Below are positions 60,758-64,000 of a stretch of 64,000 bases of DNA, piece by piece. The notes under the pieces are model-generated. The model did not search any database. It was given only the letters and a program-made list of their open reading frames with translations, and was not told the DNA's origin. Each line of letters begins with the position of its first letter. The stretch's first letter is position 1. The translations under genes were made by a program, and so were the position numbers. Source of the stretch: Burkholderia sp. WP9 (GTDB lineage: Bacteria; Pseudomonadota; Gammaproteobacteria; Burkholderiales; Burkholderiaceae); NCBI RefSeq assembly GCF_900104795.1, contig NZ_FNTG01000002.1, positions 124,001 through 188,000 on the forward strand, given 5' to 3'.

Positions 60758-62104
60758 ATGAAGATCCGAGACGACGCAGGAGCATGGGTGGACGAGGAAT
60801 TTGAGACGCTGGATCTGGGTGATCCACGGCGAGACCGGCGCGCGAAGGAGCTGGTCAAACGGTTCGCCAGCCGACCCACGGCTAGCATTCCGGGCGCGTG
60901 CGAAGGCTGGTCAGAGACGATCGCTGCATATCGCTTTTTGGGCAATGAGCACATCGACTGGCGCGACATGATGCAGCCGCATTGGGACCGTACCACGGCA
61001 CGCATGGGGCAGTTGCCGGTGGTGCTGTGCATTGCCGATACGACAGAGCTGAACTTTAACGGTCAGGATATCGAAGGGGCTGGCCCGCTCTGTTATGAAG
61101 CACAGGTGGGCATGTATCTTCACGCGACCTATGCGGTGACACCGGATCGGGAGCCGCTGGGTGTGATGAACGCATGGATGTGGGCGCGCGAACCACGCGA
61201 TGCAAACGGCAAGCGTGGGGGCGTTAAGGAAAGTGCGCGGTGGATCGAAAGCTATGAGATCGTGGCCGAACAGGCACGGGCCCTGCCTGACACGCGGCTG
61301 GTGTATGTGGCCGATCGTGAAGGCGACATCGCCGCGCTCATGCAGCGTGCGCAGGAACTGGGTGAACCGGCGGACTGGCTGATGCGCTCGCAACACAATC
61401 GCGCGCTCAAGGGCGAAGCAAGTTTGTGGGAGACGGTGCACGCCAGCAGGGTACTCGGCCACATCAGCTTCGTGCTGCCCGGGCGCAGCGGCCAGAAGGC
61501 GCGTGAAGTGAGGCAGGAACTGCGTAGCCAGCGCGTCACGCTGCCCGGGCGTGCCGGTGTCAAGCTCACCTGCGTCGAGGCGTATGAAGTGGATGCGCCA
61601 GCGGGTGTGAAGCCCGTTATCTGGCGTCTTGTGACCAACCGCGAAGCAGGTGATGCGCATGCCCTCATCGAACTCGTTGACTGGTACCGCGCGAGGTGGG
61701 AAATAGAAATGTTCTTCAACGTCCTGAAGAACGCCTGCGGGGTCGAGGCACTGCAACTCTCACAGATGGAGCGGGTAGAAAAGGCGCTCGTGCTGTACAT
61801 GGTCGTATCGTGGCGTATCGCGCGGCTCATGCGTGTGGGCAGGACCTGTCCGGAGTTGGACGCGTCGCTGTTCTTTGCGGCTGACGAGATACACGGCGCC
61901 CATGTGCTCTGTAAGAAAGCGCGTCCCAAAAAACCGCCGACGCTCAACCAGATGATACGGATGGTCGGCTCACTGGGCGGATTTCTCGGGCGCAAGAACG
62001 ACGGCGAACCAGGCGCGAAGACGCTATGGATTGGCATGCAGCGAGTTATGGATGCTGTGATCACCATACAGATCTTGCGCGACGGCTATGACACTTCTGT
62101 ATAA
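60758..62104 (+). CDS. IS4-family transposase
   Basis: A 448-residue DDE transposase resembling Tn5/IS50. Catalytic acidic residues fit Asp94 (LCIADTTELNF), Asp186 (YVADREGD) and Glu317; the IS4 signature Y-x2-R-x3-E-x6-K is Tyr310, Arg313, Glu317 and Lys324 (YRARWEIEMFFNVLK). These positions are close to the Tn5 D97, D188, E326. The start at 60758 and stop at 62104 lie within the inverted repeats. It appears intact and could be active. Confidence 0.95.
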   Translation: MKIRDDAGAWVDEEFETLDLGDPRRDRRAKELVKRFASRPTASIPGACEGWSETIAAYRFLGNEHIDWRDMMQPHWDRTTARMGQLPVVLCIADTTELNFNGQDIEGAGPLCYEAQVGMYLHATYAVTPDREPLGVMNAWMWAREPRDANGKRGGVKESARWIESYEIVAEQARALPDTRLVYVADREGDIAALMQRAQELGEPADWLMRSQHNRALKGEASLWETVHASRVLGHISFVLPGRSGQKAREVRQELRSQRVTLPGRAGVKLTCVEAYEVDAPAGVKPVIWRLVTNREAGDAHALIELVDWYRARWEIEMFFNVLKNACGVEALQLSQMERVEKALVLYMVVSWRIARLMRVGRTCPELDASLFFAADEIHGAHVLCKKARPKKPPTLNQMIRMVGSLGGFLGRKNDGEPGAKTLWIGMQRVMDAVITIQILRDGYDTSV

Positions 62105-62111
62105 CGAGATG

Positions 62112-62120
62112 TATTGAAGT
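62112..62120. repeat. Target-site duplication, right
   Basis: TATTGAAGT directly after the right inverted repeat, identical to 60639-60647. Confidence 0.92.
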
Positions 62121-62489
62121 AGCTGAACGGATCTGGGTTAATAACGACCACAGCGAACTCACCGGTTCCGTGGAACACCGCAATGCTTCGGATAAGGTTG
62201 AGAAAAACCTCCGTAGCAATGTTAGAAGAGTCGAAGCGCAAAAGCTTCGAGGCCGGGGTCACTGCCGCTCGCTCCATACATGCGCATGCACGTTGCCAAA
62301 GCAGCGTGAATGTCTCAAGGTCATTGATGTAATCAATGTTGCTCATAAACTGCTCAAGCGGATTTTGACAGTTGCGCTTTTCGAACCCGCAGGAATCTTG
62401 CGTAGCCTCAGGCGGTAAACGTGGCATGCGGAAACGACGCGGATTGTTACGGCGTTTCCGCCCTGCCTGACCTTGCGATCTAACGCAAG

Positions 62490-63005
62490 CTATTCAACAA
62501 CGCTGAACCCTTCACCGGGTTGGAGAAAAAACGGATAAAAGCTTCGGGCAAACGCAAGGATATTAGGCGGCCCTGTCAGTACGCCCATTTCCCGTTTTCT
62601 GTCCGCGTACATGAACCATGTTCCAGGTGCCGGCAGAACCGCATACCGCTCAGAATTGGCCCATAAACAATCCGCCGGACTGTCGCCCGGATCCCGTTGC
62701 CAGGATTCAAAAAAATCGTCATCGGATTGCTCCGCGCGATGCACGAAGCCGGGGTATGTGTGGAAGTGAAAATTAAAATAACTGAAGGGGTCAGGCTTCA
62801 GTACCAAGCTGACGAAATCGCGCCCACCTTCGTGGGCCAGCAACGCTAGTACAAGTTCAAAAAATTTCTGTGTGGATATATCAACAGAGTCAAAATAGAG
62901 TAGCTCGGCCGGCGAGGCTGACGCCAACTCTTGCACGCGCGTGCTCGCACGCTCCCACAGCGGATAAAAGGTCGCCGAATCTGAAATGAAGTCTGGCTTG
63001 GTCAT
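62490..63005 (-). CDS. Unrecognised array protein, paralogue 4 (immunity-like)
   Basis: A 171-residue copy (MTKPDFISDSATFYPLWERASTRVQELA...LKPDPFSYFNFHFHTYPGFVHRAEQSDDDFFESWQRDPGDSPADCLWANSERYAVLPAPGTWFMYADRKREMGVLTGPPNI...FYPFFLQPGEGF) most similar to paralogue 1, with the same YFDxxDISTQKFFELV segment. The start at 63005 matches the family N-terminus; a longer frame up to 63095 is not supported. It is the upstream-most gene of the array on its strand, and the array probably starts near it. Confidence 0.75.
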   Translation of the reverse strand: MTKPDFISDSATFYPLWERASTRVQELASASPAELLYFDSVDISTQKFFELVLALLAHEGGRDFVSLVLKPDPFSYFNFHFHTYPGFVHRAEQSDDDFFESWQRDPGDSPADCLWANSERYAVLPAPGTWFMYADRKREMGVLTGPPNILAFARSFYPFFLQPGEGFSVVE

Positions 63006-63498
63006 GACGGAAGGCGGCTTACCGGTGCCAACTGGGCGAACCCGGCTTCGCGCCGGTGGCTGCCCACACCGCATTGCAATCAGCCGCGTTCGCACCGAAC
63101 GCCAACATGAGCAGCATGAATGCGGCCAACAGGCGGGTCACCATTGCGCCCGGACTCTCTTTAATTCTGTTTCTTATCATCGTCGTCCTTATCGGTTGTA
63201 CTTGGATTTAGCCCAAGCACCCTATAAGGACTGCAACAATCAAAAAATCCGACAACTCCTAAAACTGACGTATCCACACACGGAATCTAATGCGAGTCGA
63301 TAAACACCGACACGCGCCGTAGGAACTCTGAAGCGCAACTATCAGACAAGATCCAATCGCGATGCAGAAACGGCCGTCTGCCGGCAACACACGAGACCAC
63401 CGCCCGCGGGCTAAACGAACAGAAAACAAAAAAACAAAGCGACGTATAAGGCACCCCAAAATACTGCCCCATCCGCCGCCCCATTCTCAAACCCAACC
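63006..63498. other. Non-coding accessory boundary region
   Basis: The 493 bases between the array and the next SBP gene. The forward frame from 63008 to 63211 stays open and ends with a single membrane-span-like stretch (SLILFLIIVVLIGCTWI, ending at 63211); it has no ribosome-binding site and could be the decayed 3' end of a lost gene. An A-rich run (63420-63440) lies downstream of the SBP gene on its strand. No gene is firmly supported. Confidence 0.35.
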
Positions 63499-64000
63499 TC
63501 ACTTCCCCGCTACATAAGCCTTCACAGCCGGCAACCCATCCTTCCCGTCATACGTCTTCACTCCTGCGAGCCATTTGTCGAGCACCGCCGGATTCGCCTT
63601 CAGCCATTCGCGCGCGGCCTTGTTCGGGTCGGTCTTGTTCATGATCGGCAGCATGACGTGATTCTCGATATCGGTCGTGAACTGCAGATTCGACACCAGC
63701 TTCGCCACATTCGGGCAACGCGCCGAATAATCGCTCGGCGTGACCGTCAACACTTTGGCTTCGCCATAATTCGGTCCGAACACATCGTCACCGCCAGACA
63801 GATAATCGATCTTCATCTGCACGTTCATCGGATGCGGTTCCCAGCCCAGAAACACGATCGGTTTGTTCGCGCGGATCGCACGGTTCACCTCGACCAGCAT
63901 GCCCGCCTCGCTCGACTCGACAAGTTTGAATTTGCCGAGACCGTACTGATTGCTGTCGATCATCTTCTTGATCAACGCATTGCCGTCATTGCCCGGCTCG
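63499..64000 (-). CDS. Choline-type ABC transporter substrate-binding protein (partial)
   Basis: The C-terminal 166 or so residues of a third OpuAC-family binding protein; the gene continues past the right edge. It aligns with the SBP at 20806-21756 through EPGNDGN...IKKMIDSNQYGLGKFKLVESSEAGMLVEVNRAIRANKPIVFLGWEPHPMNVQMKIDYLSGGDDVFGPNYGEA and on to the Pro/Lys-rich end. It is orphaned from transporter genes in the window, as are the other two. Confidence 0.9.
   Translation of the reverse strand, partial: EPGNDGNALIKKMIDSNQYGLGKFKLVESSEAGMLVEVNRAIRANKPIVFLGWEPHPMNVQMKIDYLSGGDDVFGPNYGEAKVLTVTPSDYSARCPNVAKLVSNLQFTTDIENHVMLPIMNKTDPNKAAREWLKANPAVLDKWLAGVKTYDGKDGLPAVKAYVAGK

Larger units (their letters stand above)
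60648..62111 (+). mobile_element. IS4-family (IS50-like) insertion sequence, complete
   Basis: A 1464-base element with terminal inverted repeats of 17 bases, CATCTCTTTATACACAA (60648-60664) and CATCTCGTTATACAGAA (complement of 62095-62111), differing at two positions, and a 9-base target duplication. It carries one intact transposase gene reading forward, against the interrupted gene. An internal perfect inverted repeat at 60672-60710 lies between the left end and the transposase start. Intact ends, intact coding and an exact duplication indicate recent insertion. Confidence 0.95.
60373..62346 (-). pseudogene. Array paralogue 3, split by an IS element
   Basis: A member of the array family interrupted by the IS at 60648-62111. 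The N-terminal part (62346 down to the right junction: MSNIDYINDLETFTLLWQRACACMERAAV... to NPDPFSYFN) and the C-terminal part (from MHFGKYPGFI down to 60373) match adjacent halves of the intact paralogues. Removing the 1464-base IS and one 9-base duplication deletes 1473 bases, a multiple of three, and rejoins SYFN to MHFGKYPGF in frame to give a 166-residue protein. The gene is broken only by this insertion; no other lesion was seen. Confidence 0.9.

Noticed and set aside
58759..63498. Prophage or integrative element
   Set aside because: No integrase, tRNA attachment site or phage genes were seen; only one IS and the paralogue array.

Overview
The window looks like a chromosome segment of a Burkholderiaceae bacterium, most likely Paraburkholderia or Burkholderia. 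It has high GC with strong GC3 bias, two Gram-negative trimeric porins of the Burkholderia type, many LysR/GlxA regulators and a glycine-betaine catabolic gene order typical of that group. No rRNA, tRNA, CRISPR array or replication origin was seen.

Region 1 (1-11 kb) is a nutrient-uptake block. A family-5 substrate-binding protein (SBP), an aldo/keto reductase and an orphan NlpA/MetQ-type SBP read forward. They face a complete dipeptide/glutathione-type ABC importer (SBP, two permeases, fused double ATPase) on the minus strand. The two family-5 SBPs are close paralogues. A porin follows.

Region 2 (11-20.5 kb) is mixed: a DUF3088-like protein, a DszC/SfnB-like acyl-CoA-dehydrogenase-fold enzyme, an accessory groES-groEL pair with a strong terminator, a small orphan protein, a three-domain PNPOx/ferredoxin-reductase fusion, a GST with a divergent LysR regulator, and a second porin.

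Region 3 (20.8-57.7 kb) encodes almost the whole route from choline-O-sulfate to pyruvate. BetC releases choline. BetA and BetB make glycine betaine (repressor BetI). GbcAB makes dimethylglycine, DgcAB with an EtfAB pair makes sarcosine, SoxBDAG makes glycine, GlyA makes serine and SdaA makes pyruvate. PurU and FdhA handle the one-carbon by-products. Three choline/betaine-type SBPs (one cut by the window edge) have no permease or ATPase here. Regulators are a choline-sulfate-type LysR, GbdR (with a textbook sigma-54 promoter) and a second GbdR-like GlxA-family regulator beside sdaA-sox, with a two-helical-turn direct repeat between them. From glyA to proX ten genes run collinearly on the minus strand. 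A two-gene glycosyltransferase-like unit, a class C beta-lactamase homologue and an MFS transporter are interspersed.

Region 4 (58.8-63.2 kb) is accessory DNA: four tandem minus-strand paralogues of an unrecognised roughly 170-residue family, resembling an immunity-gene array. One is split by an intact IS4-family (IS50-like) element of 1464 bp with 17-bp inverted repeats and a 9-bp target duplication. Removing the element and one repeat restores the reading frame exactly. The window ends inside a third choline-type SBP gene.
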